From NCBI GenBank assembly GCA_023415515.1, contig JAEZKH010000156.1, positions 1 through 17,774 of the forward strand: a stretch of 17,774 nucleotides of DNA, read 5' to 3'. The position numbers were made by a program, and so were the translations under genes. Numbering within the stretch: position 1 is the stretch's first letter; each line of letters begins with the position of its first letter. Source of the stretch: Actinomycetes bacterium. GTDB taxonomy: Bacteria > Actinomycetota > Actinomycetes > Mycobacteriales > Mycobacteriaceae. Shown here piece by piece: positions 1 through 8,017 of the stretch. A model generated the notes under the pieces. The model saw nothing but the letters and a program-made list of their open reading frames with translations, was not told the DNA's origin and did no database searches.

Positions 1-152
1 CGGCGGCGTTCCAGGCCGCACACGCCCGGTTCGTCGAGGTGTCGGCGAAGGTCAACGCGCTGCTCGACATCGCGCAGGTCAACCTCGGCGACGCGGCGGG
101 CAACTACGTCGCCCAGGACGCGGCGGCGGCCAGCACCTACACCTCCATCTGA
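1..152 (+). CDS. esxG: EsxG, ESX-3 secreted WXG100/PE-like partner (3' end only)
   Basis: Only the last 49 codons are in the window, in the frame beginning at base 3 and stopping with TGA at 150-152. The fragment starts AAFQAAHARFV and ends ASTYTSI, which matches the C-terminal half of mycobacterial EsxG as I know it. It is mostly helical and contains YVAQD, a YxxxD type VII secretion signal of the kind carried by the C-terminal tail of one partner of each secreted pair. EsxG forms a 1:1 helical-hairpin heterodimer with EsxH and is exported by ESX-3. It lies 25 bp upstream of esxH in the same operon. The start and the WxG turn are outside the window. Identity rests on this tail and on the intact ESX-3 gene order that follows, so I am confident. 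Confidence 0.93.
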   Translation, partial: AAFQAAHARFVEVSAKVNALLDIAQVNLGDAAGNYVAQDAAAASTYTSI

Positions 153-161
153 TCCGGATCC

Positions 162-167
162 GAAAGG
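162..167 (+). promoter_or_regulatory. Shine-Dalgarno sequence of esxH
   Basis: GAAAGG lies 10 bases before the ATG at 178, in the short esxG-esxH gap. It supports the chosen esxH start. Confidence 0.5.
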
Positions 168-177
168 CACAACGACC

Positions 178-465
178 ATGTCGCAGATCATGTACAACTA
201 CCCGGCGATGCTCTCGCACTCGGGTGAAATGACAAGCTACGCAGCCGCTTTGCATGCCATCGGCGCCGACATCGCCAGCGAGCAGGCCGCGTTGGCCGGC
301 GCATGGCAGGGCGATACCGGGATGACCTACCAGGCCTGGCAGGCACAGTGGAACACCGCGCTCGAGGAACTGGTGCGCGCCTACCGCGCCATGGCGGCCA
401 CCCATGAGCAGAACACGATGTCGATGAACGCCCGCGACAACGCCGAAGGCGCCAAATGGGGATAG
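178..465 (+). CDS. esxH: EsxH (TB10.4 family), ESX-3 secreted WXG100 protein
   Basis: A 95-residue protein, the usual family length, beginning MSQIMYNYPAM as in M. tuberculosis EsxH. The helix-turn-helix WXG motif is W43-Q44-G45. It pairs with EsxG and is secreted by ESX-3; in M. tuberculosis the pair is required for ESX-3-dependent iron and zinc homeostasis and interferes with host ESCRT. A surface zinc site has been described in EsxH (recalled as H14, H70, H76, E77). Here H14, H76 and E77 are present but residue 70 is Arg, so the site may be altered. The start is fixed by the SD at 162-167 and by family length. The TAG stop is directly followed by the ATG of espG3, suggesting translational coupling. 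Confidence 0.97.
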   Translation: MSQIMYNYPAMLSHSGEMTSYAAALHAIGADIASEQAALAGAWQGDTGMTYQAWQAQWNTALEELVRAYRAMAATHEQNTMSMNARDNAEGAKWG

Positions 466-1290
466 ATGCGTCCTAACGCTGTCGAGCTGACCGTCGAGCA
501 GGCCTGGCGTATAGCCGATTTCGTCGGCGCTGGGAGCTTTCCGTGGGTACTGGCGATCACCCCGCCCGGCCCGCAGGACGAACACCGCAGCGAATTCGCC
601 GTCGACGATGTCGATCCAGCCGTGGCAGGCTGGATTCGGCTGGCGTGCCACCCGTCACAGTGGCTCGAGCTCCGGTTCGTCACCACGGCGGGCGACCTGT
701 TACGGGGTCTGGGCGCGCGCCGTGGTGAGCAGACGGTGGTGGCCCTGCGCAACGCGCATCTGGTCACCTTCACCGAGATGGACATCGGCGACCCCGATGC
801 GCTCGTCCCGATCGCGACGGTGGGGCTCTGCGGCCGTGCCCCCGCGAGCATTCCGGAATTCGCGCTGCCCGCACAGGCCGGGGCCCGCGCCGATGACCGG
901 ATCCGCAACGGTGCGCCCGTCATCGATGTCCTTGACTTCCTCGACATCCCCGACGCCGCCCGCGAGATCGTGGCTTCGGCGTACACCGACAGGCGCAGCT
1001 ATGTGGAGATCGTCGCGGGGCAGCGCCGCGACGGCCACCATGTCACGACCGACGTCGGTGTGGGGGTCATCGACACCCGTCAGGGGCGGGTCCTGGTGAG
1101 CCCGACGCGAGCCTTCGACGGCGAGTGGGTGTCCACCTTCAGCCCAGGCACCCCCTTCGCGATCGCCGCTGCCATCGACCGGTTGATCGCAACACTGCCG
1201 GACGGCTCCTGGTTTCCCGACCTGCAGCTCACCCGCGACTTCGACCAACGAACAGAACACCGGAGAGAGCCATGTCGAACAACACTGTGA
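466..1290 (+). CDS. espG3: EspG3, ESX-3 secretion-associated chaperone
   Basis: 274 residues starting MRPNAVELTVEQAWRIAD, close to known EspG3 N-termini (xxPNAVELTxxQAW). EspG3 is the cytosolic chaperone that binds the tip of ESX-3 PE-PPE heterodimers and delivers them to the secretion channel. Recognisable blocks include SFPWVLAITPP (about 24-34), GARADDRIRNGAPV (about 139-152) and AFDGEWVSTF (about 211-220). The protein is shorter than the roughly 290-295 residues I recall for M. tuberculosis and M. smegmatis EspG3. The shortening seems to lie in the loop after ITPPGPQ, before DPAVAGWI. The ATG abuts the esxH stop, and the 3' end overlaps eccD3 by 19 bp. The family call is firm; the loop-length comparison is from memory. 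Confidence 0.95.
   Translation: MRPNAVELTVEQAWRIADFVGAGSFPWVLAITPPGPQDEHRSEFAVDDVDPAVAGWIRLACHPSQWLELRFVTTAGDLLRGLGARRGEQTVVALRNAHLVTFTEMDIGDPDALVPIATVGLCGRAPASIPEFALPAQAGARADDRIRNGAPVIDVLDFLDIPDAAREIVASAYTDRRSYVEIVAGQRRDGHHVTTDVGVGVIDTRQGRVLVSPTRAFDGEWVSTFSPGTPFAIAAAIDRLIATLPDGSWFPDLQLTRDFDQRTEHRREPCRTTL
1262..1269 (+). promoter_or_regulatory. Shine-Dalgarno sequence of eccD3
   Basis: GGAGAGAG lies inside the 3' end of espG3, two bases before the ATG at 1272. It decides the eccD3 start: the open frame runs back to 1125, but the extra upstream part is only a shadow of espG3. Confidence 0.6.
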
Positions 1291-2681
1291 TACCCATCGT
1301 CCGCGTTGCCGTGCTGGCAGGTTCGGAGTCAGACGCAGGCGGTCGGCTCACCGAGATGGCATTGCCCGCCGAACTGCCGCTGCGTGAAATCATCCCCGCG
1401 GTACAGCGTTTGGCGCTGCCCACCGACGAGACGGATGAGGGGCCGGTGCGGCGCAGCCTGGCGCCCATCGGCGGTGCTCCGTTCAGCCTCGACGCCACGC
1501 TGGACACCGTCGGCGTCGTCGACGGCGACCTGCTCGCGCTGCGGCCGCTGCCCGCAGGACCGGCGTCGCCGCCGATCGTTGAGGACATCGCCGACGCCGC
1601 GGTGATCTTCTCGGCGGCGAGGAATCGGCCGTGGGGGATCGGGCAGATCCGCCGCGGCGCGGCGGTCGCGGTCATCGGGCTGATCCTGGTGTGCACCGGA
1701 CTCGCCGCCGCACATCACGCCGTTGTCGGGCAGCTCGCCGGCCTGGTGACGGTGAGCGCGGTCGCGGCTGCCGCTGTGCTGGCGACCCTGCTCACCCGCA
1801 CGCGCCTGCCGGGGTTCGCGGTCGCATTGTCGATCGCGGCACTGGTACCCGTCGCGGTCGCGTTCGCGCTCGCCGTGCCGGGGGAATTCGGTTGGGCCAA
1901 CGTCGTTCTCGGCGCCGCAGGAGTGACAGCGTTCGCGTCGATCAACCGCATCGTGTCGGAGCGGGCCGTTGCGTTCTTCACCGCAGCGGTGGTGACCGGC
2001 CTCGGGGTGCTTATTGCGGCGGGGGTCGCCACGGTGTGGCATCTTCCGGTGCGCAGCATCGGTTGCGGCCTGATCGTCATCGCCTTGTTGGTCACCGTGC
2101 AGGCCGCACAGCTCTCTGCGCTGTGGGCACGCTTCCCGCTGCCGGTGATTCCCGCCCCGGGTGACCCGACGCCGTCGGCTCAGCCGCTAAGCGTGCTGGC
2201 GGACCTCCCTCGCAGGGTGCGGCTATCCGACTCGTATCAAACGGGTTTCATCGCCGCCGGCGTGTTGCTGTCGGTCGCGGGCTCGGTGCTCGTTGTGGGG
2301 TTGCCTGCCGATCGGCAAGGGGTGTGGGCGTGGATTCTGGTGGTCGGCGCGGCTGCCGGCGCCACGCTGCGGGCACGGGTGTGGGACACCGCGGCATGCA
2401 AGGCGTGGCTGCTCAGCCACGCGTACCTGGTGACGGTCACCCTGCTGGTGGTTTTCGCAGCGACCGGCCGTTACGCATCGGCATGGTGGGCGCTCGCAAC
2501 ACTGGCGGTACTCGTCGCGGTCTGGATCGTGGTGGCGTCGAACCCGGGCATCGCACGGCCGGAAACCTACTCACTTCCGCTGCGGCGGCTGGTCGGCTTC
2601 GCCGCCGCAGGCATCGACGCATCGATCATCCCGGTGGCCGCCTATCTCGTCGGGCTCTTCGAGCTGGTGCTGAATCGGTGA
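1272..2681 (+). CDS. eccD3: EccD3, ESX-3 membrane channel component
   Basis: 469 residues from ATG 1272, close to the 472 I recall for M. tuberculosis EccD3. Residues about 5-95 (VIPIVRVAVLAG to LLALRPLPAG) fit the cytosolic ubiquitin-like domain of EccD. A hydrophilic linker follows, and from about residue 126 a long run of hydrophobic segments consistent with about 11 membrane helices. In solved ESX-3 and ESX-5 structures, two EccD copies per protomer form a lipid-filled vestibule beside EccC and EccB in the inner membrane. The gene overlaps espG3 by 19 bp, and its TGA overlaps the GTG of mycP3 (GTGA), so translation is probably coupled. No odd features seen. Confidence 0.96.
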   Translation: MSNNTVIPIVRVAVLAGSESDAGGRLTEMALPAELPLREIIPAVQRLALPTDETDEGPVRRSLAPIGGAPFSLDATLDTVGVVDGDLLALRPLPAGPASPPIVEDIADAAVIFSAARNRPWGIGQIRRGAAVAVIGLILVCTGLAAAHHAVVGQLAGLVTVSAVAAAAVLATLLTRTRLPGFAVALSIAALVPVAVAFALAVPGEFGWANVVLGAAGVTAFASINRIVSERAVAFFTAAVVTGLGVLIAAGVATVWHLPVRSIGCGLIVIALLVTVQAAQLSALWARFPLPVIPAPGDPTPSAQPLSVLADLPRRVRLSDSYQTGFIAAGVLLSVAGSVLVVGLPADRQGVWAWILVVGAAAGATLRARVWDTAACKAWLLSHAYLVTVTLLVVFAATGRYASAWWALATLAVLVAVWIVVASNPGIARPETYSLPLRRLVGFAAAGIDASIIPVAAYLVGLFELVLNR

Positions 2682-4027
2682 CCCGCAACGGAATCTGTGC
2701 GCTTGCCGCCCTATCGGTGGTGATGGTCGTGGCGTGCCCGGCGGCCGGTGCGGTCAGCCCGCCGGCAGTCGACGCGCAGGTGGCCCCGCCGCCGGGCGCT
2801 GTCGGACCGGTGCAGCCGATGGCGCAGCGCGGCGCGTGTACGACGACGGGCGTGCTCGCGGGTACGGACCCGGGAGCCGTCAGCCCTAATCAACTGGCGC
2901 TCAATCTCTCCGACGCGTGGAAGCACTCCCGCGGCGAGGGGCAGACCGTCGCTGTCATCGACACCGGCGTGCAACCAGGCCCGCGGCTGCCCAACGTCGA
3001 TCCCGGCGGGGACTTCGTCGAGGCCACCGACGGGCTCACCGACTGCGACGGGCACGGCACTCTCGTGGCCGGTCTCATCGCGGGCCAACCGGGCGGCGAC
3101 GGATTCTCGGGGGTGGCGCCGGCGGCACGGCTGATCTCGATCCGGCAGACCTCGGCGAAGTTCTCGCCGCGCACCCCGAACGCAGACCCCGAAGTGAGCC
3201 GCTCCGTGCGCGACATCGCCAGCCTGGCGCGGGCGGTGGTGCGCGCCGCGGACCTCGGTGCGCGGGTGGTCAACATCTCGGCGGTCACATGCGTGCCCGC
3301 CGACAAGAACATCGACCAGACCGAACTCGGTGCGGCGCTGCGCTACGCGGTCGAACAGAAGGATGTGGTGATCGTCGCCGCCGCGGGCAATCACCGCGGC
3401 GGGTTCGGCACCGGTTCGACGTGCGAGTCGAATCCTGTCGACGGCGACTGGTCGACGGTCGCGTCGATCTCCGTCCCGTCGTGGTGGCAGCAGTACGTGT
3501 TGTCGGTCGGATCGCTCACCGCGACGGGCCTGCCGTCGGACTTCACGATGGCGGGGCCGTGGCTGGGTATCGCCGCCCCGGGCGAGAACGTCGCGTCGGT
3601 GAGCAACGCTCCAGAAGGAGGCATCGCGAACGCGAGCCCCAACGACCAGCAGGAGCTGTTCCCGATCAGCGGCACAAGCTATGCGGCGGCCTATGTTTCG
3701 GGCGTTGCGGCGTTGGTGCGCAGCAGGTTTCCGGAATTGAACGCGGCGCAGGTGAAGCGGAGGCTCAGCGAGACCGCACACGGCGCGGCACAGTCACCGT
3801 CGAACCAGGTCGGTGCGGGCAGCGTCGATCCGGTGGCCGCGCTGACCTGGCAGGTGGCACCGGTCGATCCGGACACCCCGCACAGCAAGCAGATCGCCGC
3901 GCCGCAACCCCCGGCAGCCGAGGATCCGCGGCCGCGCATCATCGCGTTCGCCGGGACGGGAGTGCTCGCCGCGCTGGTGCTGGCCACCGCTGTCATCGTG
4001 CACCGAAGGAAGGACACCACCGCATGA
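2678..4027 (+). CDS. mycP3: MycP3, mycosin subtilisin-like serine protease of ESX-3
   Basis: 449 residues from the GTG overlapping the eccD3 stop. The order is an N-terminal signal peptide (about 1-25), an N-terminal extension, an S8 protease domain, a proline-rich linker and a C-terminal membrane anchor (about 421-441) followed by HRRKDTTA. The catalytic triad is visible: D95 in VIDTGVQPG, H126 in DCDGHGTLVAG and S334 in SGTSYAAAYVSG. The oxyanion Asn is N238 in AAAGNH. Mycosins sit in the periplasm above the ESX membrane complex, stabilise it, and are needed for secretion independently of some proteolytic functions. The long frame extends upstream into eccD3, but GTG 2678 puts the signal peptide at the N-terminus and matches family length (about 461). 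Its last four bases overlap eccE3. Confidence 0.96.
   Translation: MTRNGICALAALSVVMVVACPAAGAVSPPAVDAQVAPPPGAVGPVQPMAQRGACTTTGVLAGTDPGAVSPNQLALNLSDAWKHSRGEGQTVAVIDTGVQPGPRLPNVDPGGDFVEATDGLTDCDGHGTLVAGLIAGQPGGDGFSGVAPAARLISIRQTSAKFSPRTPNADPEVSRSVRDIASLARAVVRAADLGARVVNISAVTCVPADKNIDQTELGAALRYAVEQKDVVIVAAAGNHRGGFGTGSTCESNPVDGDWSTVASISVPSWWQQYVLSVGSLTATGLPSDFTMAGPWLGIAAPGENVASVSNAPEGGIANASPNDQQELFPISGTSYAAAYVSGVAALVRSRFPELNAAQVKRRLSETAHGAAQSPSNQVGAGSVDPVAALTWQVAPVDPDTPHSKQIAAPQPPAAEDPRPRIIAFAGTGVLAALVLATAVIVHRRKDTTA
4005..4014 (+). promoter_or_regulatory. Shine-Dalgarno sequence of eccE3
   Basis: GAAGGAAGGA ends nine bases before the ATG at 4024, inside the end of mycP3. It supports initiation at the ATGA overlap. 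Confidence 0.6.
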
Positions 4028-4866
4028 CGGCCCGAATCACGTTGGCGCTGTTGTTCATCGTGCCCGCCGCGATGTGCTATCCGTGGGAGTCGACCTACGA
4101 CCGGTGGGTGCTCGGCATCGCCGTCGGCGCGGTGGTGATCCTGTTCGCCTGGTGGCGCGGGGCGTTCGTCACCACGATGGTGGGGCGGCGATTCGCTGTC
4201 TGGCGTCGCACTCGCTCGAAGGCCCGACGCGTGCCGGAATCGCGGGCGACGGTGCTGCTGCGTGCAGATCCGGAGTCGGCGGGCCTGCATCCCCCCGATG
4301 AGGTGCTCACCGGTTACCTGAACCGCTACGGTCTTCGTGCCCATGCGGTGCGGATCACGAACAGGGACACCGACTCCGGGCGGACGACCTGGATCGGCTT
4401 GACCCTCGACGCCGCCGAGAATCTCGCTGCGCTGCAGGCCCGTTCGGCCACCATTCCGCTGCAGGAGACTGCCGAGGTCGCGATCCGCCGACTGCGCGAC
4501 CACCTGCAGGAAAGCGGGTTGTCCACCACGGTCGTCGACGCGGAGGATGTGCCGCCGCTGCCGTCGGGCAAGGAGACGTGGCGGGGCCTGCGCACCGAAT
4601 CGGGATACCTCGCCGCCTACCGCGTCCCTGTCGATGAAAAGCTGGACCAGACGTTGCATGCGCTTCGGACACAGGGGTCGGACGAAACCTGGACCGCGCT
4701 GGAGATGTCGGGAGATCCGGCCCGCCCTTCGGTGACCGCTGCATGTGCGCTGCTCACCGCCGAGCGGCCGGGCAGTGCGCCCGCACCGGGTTTGACCGCG
4801 TTGAGAGGACGGCACGGAGTCGCACTGGCCGCACTGCATCCGCTCTCGGCGCAGCGCCTCGCCTAG
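4024..4866 (+). CDS. eccE3: EccE3, ESX-3 peripheral membrane component
   Basis: 280 residues from an ATG that overlaps the mycP3 stop (ATGA) and follows a good SD. Two N-terminal membrane helices (about 4-20 and 29-46) precede a basic stretch (RRFAVWRRTRSKARR) and a cytosolic domain of about 210 residues. Blocks I recognise from mycobacterial EccE3 are WIGLTLDAAENLAALQARS (about 122-140) and PSGKETWRGL (about 180-189). EccE sits at the outer edge of the ESX membrane complex and contacts EccD and EccC. The protein is shorter than the roughly 330 residues I recall for M. tuberculosis EccE3, mainly at the C-terminus, where it ends at LSAQRLA. Its TAG stop shares the palindrome CTAG with the stop of the convergent hydrolase gene. 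Gene order makes the call secure. Confidence 0.93.
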   Translation: MTARITLALLFIVPAAMCYPWESTYDRWVLGIAVGAVVILFAWWRGAFVTTMVGRRFAVWRRTRSKARRVPESRATVLLRADPESAGLHPPDEVLTGYLNRYGLRAHAVRITNRDTDSGRTTWIGLTLDAAENLAALQARSATIPLQETAEVAIRRLRDHLQESGLSTTVVDAEDVPPLPSGKETWRGLRTESGYLAAYRVPVDEKLDQTLHALRTQGSDETWTALEMSGDPARPSVTAACALLTAERPGSAPAPGLTALRGRHGVALAALHPLSAQRLA

Positions 4867-6071
4867 TCGAACATGAAGTCACGCATGAATCGCGTCATCC
4901 TGCGAAGGTAGTCGGGCTGGCTGACGTGCAGGATGTGGTTGCCGGGGAACCAGTGGAACGCGCAGCGGTCCCAGTGCTCCCACAGCGCCTCGGCCTGCTC
5001 GGGCGGGGCCAGTCGGTCGCCGAGCCCGGCGATGATCAGTCGCCGATCCTTGGGTACCAACGCGGGATAGTTCAGCGGTGAGTGGAACATCGTTGCGGCC
5101 GTTTGAAGTTCGTCGCCGGAATCGATGAACTGATCGCCGAGTGTGACCAGCATGTTGGCCGGCCACCACTGCTGAACCAGCTTGTCGGGCATGACGACGG
5201 GGACGTTGGGGATGACAGCCCGGATGCGATCGTCGGCGCACGCGATCAGCGCAGATGTGTAGCCGCCGAGCGACATCCCGGTCAGCGCGATTCGGTCGAC
5301 CCCGGTGAACTCCAGGTAGTCCATCAGCGAGCGAAAGTCGTAGACGGCCTGCGCCATCGCCTCTGCGAAGCCGGCAGGGCCGTTGGCGAAAATTCCGTAA
5401 CCGCTGTACGGAGAGAACCTTTCGGCTCGCCGGCCGTGAAACGGCAGCGTATAGAGCATGATGTCGTAACCGCAGCGGTAGAACCAGGGAAGCGAGAAGA
5501 ACAGCCCGTTGAACAGGTAGGCCGATCCCATGAAACCGTGGATCACGCAGAGCGTCGGGCGGGGCCCGTCATCGTGTCGCCAGTGTTGGGCGTGCACGAT
5601 GTTGTTGCGCTGTAACGAGCTACACCGGTCCCGCATCGCGGGGTTGATCGCCTGGAAGCTGCTGTTGAACCGGATGTTGTGCACGCGCCCGTTGGCCATC
5701 CACTCGGCGACGGGGTTCGCGGGCCGCGACGAGATGCGCGGCGCTTCTGTCGGGGTGGGGAAGGCCCGCCGGGGATCCTTCGTCGCAGCGAGCTCGGCAT
5801 AGAACTGCAGCACGTCGCGCTGCTCACTGGCCGCCGACCGGTTCAACGCCGACATCGCCACCTGCGGCAGCATGGCGGCGCCGACGACCGAGGCGAGCGC
5901 CGTGCGGAGGCCGAGATCGGCGATCGCCGACGAGTCGACGATCAGCCGCTGGCGCAGCGTGAGGTCGACGCGGCGGGGAAGCCCGCGGGCCGTCGCGTCG
6001 GCGCCGGGAACGTCGGGCACGGGGATCGGCGGCTCAACCGGCTCGACACCGGGCCGCTGGGTGCTGGACAC
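4863..6071 (-). CDS. Alpha/beta hydrolase (Rv0293c-like)
   Basis: 402 residues from a GTG start, close to the about 400 I recall for Rv0293c, which occupies the same place beside ESX-3 in M. tuberculosis. The first 160 residues are a family-specific N-terminal region. The alpha/beta hydrolase core begins near CVIHGFMGS (oxyanion region, about 175-183). The nucleophile elbow is GMSLGG with S267, the acid is likely D352 (GLGDRLAPPEQ), and the histidine H379 (FPGNHILH). All expected catalytic residues are present, so it should be an active esterase or peptidase-like enzyme of unknown substrate. No signal peptide is evident. It follows the glycosyltransferase gene after a 19-bp gap on the same strand, suggesting co-transcription, and ends tail to tail with eccE3 with overlapping stops. 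An ESX-3 role is possible only by position. Confidence 0.9.
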   Translation of the reverse strand: MSSTQRPGVEPVEPPIPVPDVPGADATARGLPRRVDLTLRQRLIVDSSAIADLGLRTALASVVGAAMLPQVAMSALNRSAASEQRDVLQFYAELAATKDPRRAFPTPTEAPRISSRPANPVAEWMANGRVHNIRFNSSFQAINPAMRDRCSSLQRNNIVHAQHWRHDDGPRPTLCVIHGFMGSAYLFNGLFFSLPWFYRCGYDIMLYTLPFHGRRAERFSPYSGYGIFANGPAGFAEAMAQAVYDFRSLMDYLEFTGVDRIALTGMSLGGYTSALIACADDRIRAVIPNVPVVMPDKLVQQWWPANMLVTLGDQFIDSGDELQTAATMFHSPLNYPALVPKDRRLIIAGLGDRLAPPEQAEALWEHWDRCAFHWFPGNHILHVSQPDYLRRMTRFMRDFMFD

Positions 6072-6090
6072 CGCCCGATGGTAGCCAACG

Positions 6091-7929
6091 TCACGTCAGG
6101 CGATAGACCGTCGACTCGCCGATCACGGTGCCCCGGTAGTGGTTGGCCACCCATTCGGCGATCTCCCTGGTGTGCGCGGTGCTGTGACCGTGGCCGAAGA
6201 TCACCTCGCCCCGCCCGGTACCCGGGGCCAGGCCGCGGCGTCCGGCCTCGACGTAGTACGTGATCTTGCCGGCACGAACATCGTCGATGAACGACTGCAG
6301 GGTGGGTACCGGGTCGCCGCTCCAACCGCCGATCGCCATCACCGGCGTGCCGGATGAGATCTCCAGCGCCGCGGCGGACTGGGACCCGTTGGTCGCCGCC
6401 GACCATTCGGTGTTGGTATCGGCCAACACCGCGGCCAGTTCGGTGTTGGTGGCCTCGTCGCCGGTCCAGTTGCCCATCTGCGCGGCACCCTTCTTCAGCG
6501 CGGTCGGGATCGAGCCCTGGTGGGGGGTGGCCGCCGTGGCGATCGAGAAGGCGGCCGCGCCTGTGACCGCCGCGAGCATCCCGAGCGCGGCGGCGGGTGC
6601 GGCCGCTCGACGGATACCCAAGCTCAGCACCGCAACGGCCGCCGCCAACGCGACGGCGCCGAGCGTCAAGGGCGCCCAACTCGGGCCGAAGGCGTTGCGC
6701 TGCAACAGGACAGCCGACCAGATGCCCGTGGCGGCGATCATCGCCGACAGCGCGAGCCTGCCGTCCCAGCCGGTCCGGTTCCGCCACGACCACACCGCGC
6801 CTGTGCCGACGAGCCCTGCGACGGCGGGCGCCATCGCCACCGTGTAGTACGGGTGCACCATGCCGTCCATGTAGCTGAAGACCAATGCGCTGACAAGCAA
6901 CCAGCCCGAGAACATGACCAGCACGGCCTTCTCGCCGCGGCCGAGACGGCCCCGTGCGACGAGGTAGCCGCCGAAGGCGATGCCCACCAGCGCGGCGGGC
7001 AGCAGCCATGAGATCTCGTTCGCCATCTCGGCGGTGAACAGCCGTCCGGGACCGGTCCCGCCACCCAGCCTCGACCAACCGTGACCCATCGAGGGCGCTG
7101 CGAGGTCGTGCGCACCGTTTCTGTTGCGGCCGAGGATGCGGGTCATACCGTTGTAGCCGACGGCGAGTTGCATGACGGTGTTGTCGGTCGAACCGCCGAT
7201 GTAGGGCCTCGCGGTCGCGGGGACGAGCTGAACGGCCACCACCCACCAACCCGCGGTGGCGATCAACGCGCAGGCGGCGCCGAGCAGATGGATCAACCTG
7301 TCGCGCAGGCGCGTCGGCGCCAGCAGCAGATACGTCAGCGCGAATGCGGGCAGCGGAAGGAAACCTTCGAGCATCTTCGTCAGGAACGCGGCGCCCATGG
7401 CGACTCCGGCCAGGGCGAGCCAGCGCCACGACGCGACGGTGACGGCGCGGATCAGGCAGTACCCCGCGACGGTCAGCACGAGGGCCAACAGGGCATCGGG
7501 ATTGTTGAAGCGGAAGATCAGCGCCGCGGCGGGCGTACACGCCAGCGCGGCCCCGGCGAGCAGGCCTGCGACCGTGACCCCGCGGACGTCGTCGAATGCG
7601 CGCCGCACGGTTGCGTACAGCACGGCCACCGACGCCGCCCCCATCAACGCCTGCGGTGCGAGCACTGCCCAGCTGTTCATCCCGAACAACCGGACTGACA
7701 GGCCGGTGACCCACAGCGAGGCGGGCGGCTTGTCGACGGTGATGAAGTTGTTCGCGTCGAGCGATCCGAAGAACCACGCCGACCAACTGCGTGAACCCGC
7801 TTGGGCCGCCGCGGCGTAGAAGAGGTTGCCGTAACCGGTGGCCGACAGGTTCCACAGGTACAGCGCCGCGCTGAGCGCCACCAGGGCGGCGAGCGCCAAT
7901 TGCGGACGCCTGTCGGCGCTGGCAGCCAT
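6091..7929 (-). CDS. GT39/ArnT-like polyprenol-dependent glycosyltransferase, YkcA/B-like
   Basis: 612 residues from ATG 7929 (615 if the GTG at 7938 is used; neither has a clear SD). A first helix (about 10-27) is followed by a large external loop (YAAAAQAGSRSW, SLDANNF, VDKPPASLW, about 38-73) typical of the PMT/ArnT GT-C fold. The remaining membrane segments run to about residue 480. Conserved blocks FNNPDALL (about 141-148) and RPYIGGSTDN (about 241-250) are typical of YkcA/B-type putative mannosyltransferases. The C-terminal 130 residues are soluble and probably extracytoplasmic, ending HYRGTVIGESTVYRLT. Such enzymes transfer a sugar from a polyprenyl phosphate donor outside the membrane; donor and acceptor here are unknown. 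It probably heads a two-gene operon with the hydrolase. In the M. tuberculosis order I recall, Rv0293c directly abuts tam, so this gene looks inserted or lost there. Confidence 0.87.
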   Translation of the reverse strand: MAASADRRPQLALAALVALSAALYLWNLSATGYGNLFYAAAAQAGSRSWSAWFFGSLDANNFITVDKPPASLWVTGLSVRLFGMNSWAVLAPQALMGAASVAVLYATVRRAFDDVRGVTVAGLLAGAALACTPAAALIFRFNNPDALLALVLTVAGYCLIRAVTVASWRWLALAGVAMGAAFLTKMLEGFLPLPAFALTYLLLAPTRLRDRLIHLLGAACALIATAGWWVVAVQLVPATARPYIGGSTDNTVMQLAVGYNGMTRILGRNRNGAHDLAAPSMGHGWSRLGGGTGPGRLFTAEMANEISWLLPAALVGIAFGGYLVARGRLGRGEKAVLVMFSGWLLVSALVFSYMDGMVHPYYTVAMAPAVAGLVGTGAVWSWRNRTGWDGRLALSAMIAATGIWSAVLLQRNAFGPSWAPLTLGAVALAAAVAVLSLGIRRAAAPAAALGMLAAVTGAAAFSIATAATPHQGSIPTALKKGAAQMGNWTGDEATNTELAAVLADTNTEWSAATNGSQSAAALEISSGTPVMAIGGWSGDPVPTLQSFIDDVRAGKITYYVEAGRRGLAPGTGRGEVIFGHGHSTAHTREIAEWVANHYRGTVIGESTVYRLT

Positions 7930-8017
7930 GCCGATCACCGTGCCGTGTATTGCTGGCGGTCAGGCTGGTTCGTCGCTGCGAACCCCCTGTGAACCCGGGA
8001 GTGCGAGACTGACGGTC

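Noticed and set aside
2711..3781. A 356-codon minus-strand frame opposite mycP3
   Set aside because: Antisense shadow with Arg-rich composition; MycP3 motifs are intact on the plus strand.
2917..4023. A long plus-strand open frame upstream of eccE3 in another frame of mycP3
   Set aside because: Arg-rich shadow of mycP3; the real eccE3 starts at the ATGA overlap at 4024 with a good SD.
1..4866. IdeR or Zur operators inside the ESX-3 segment
   Set aside because: No match to the iron-box or Zur-box palindromes was seen; the known control region lies upstream of eccA3, outside the window.
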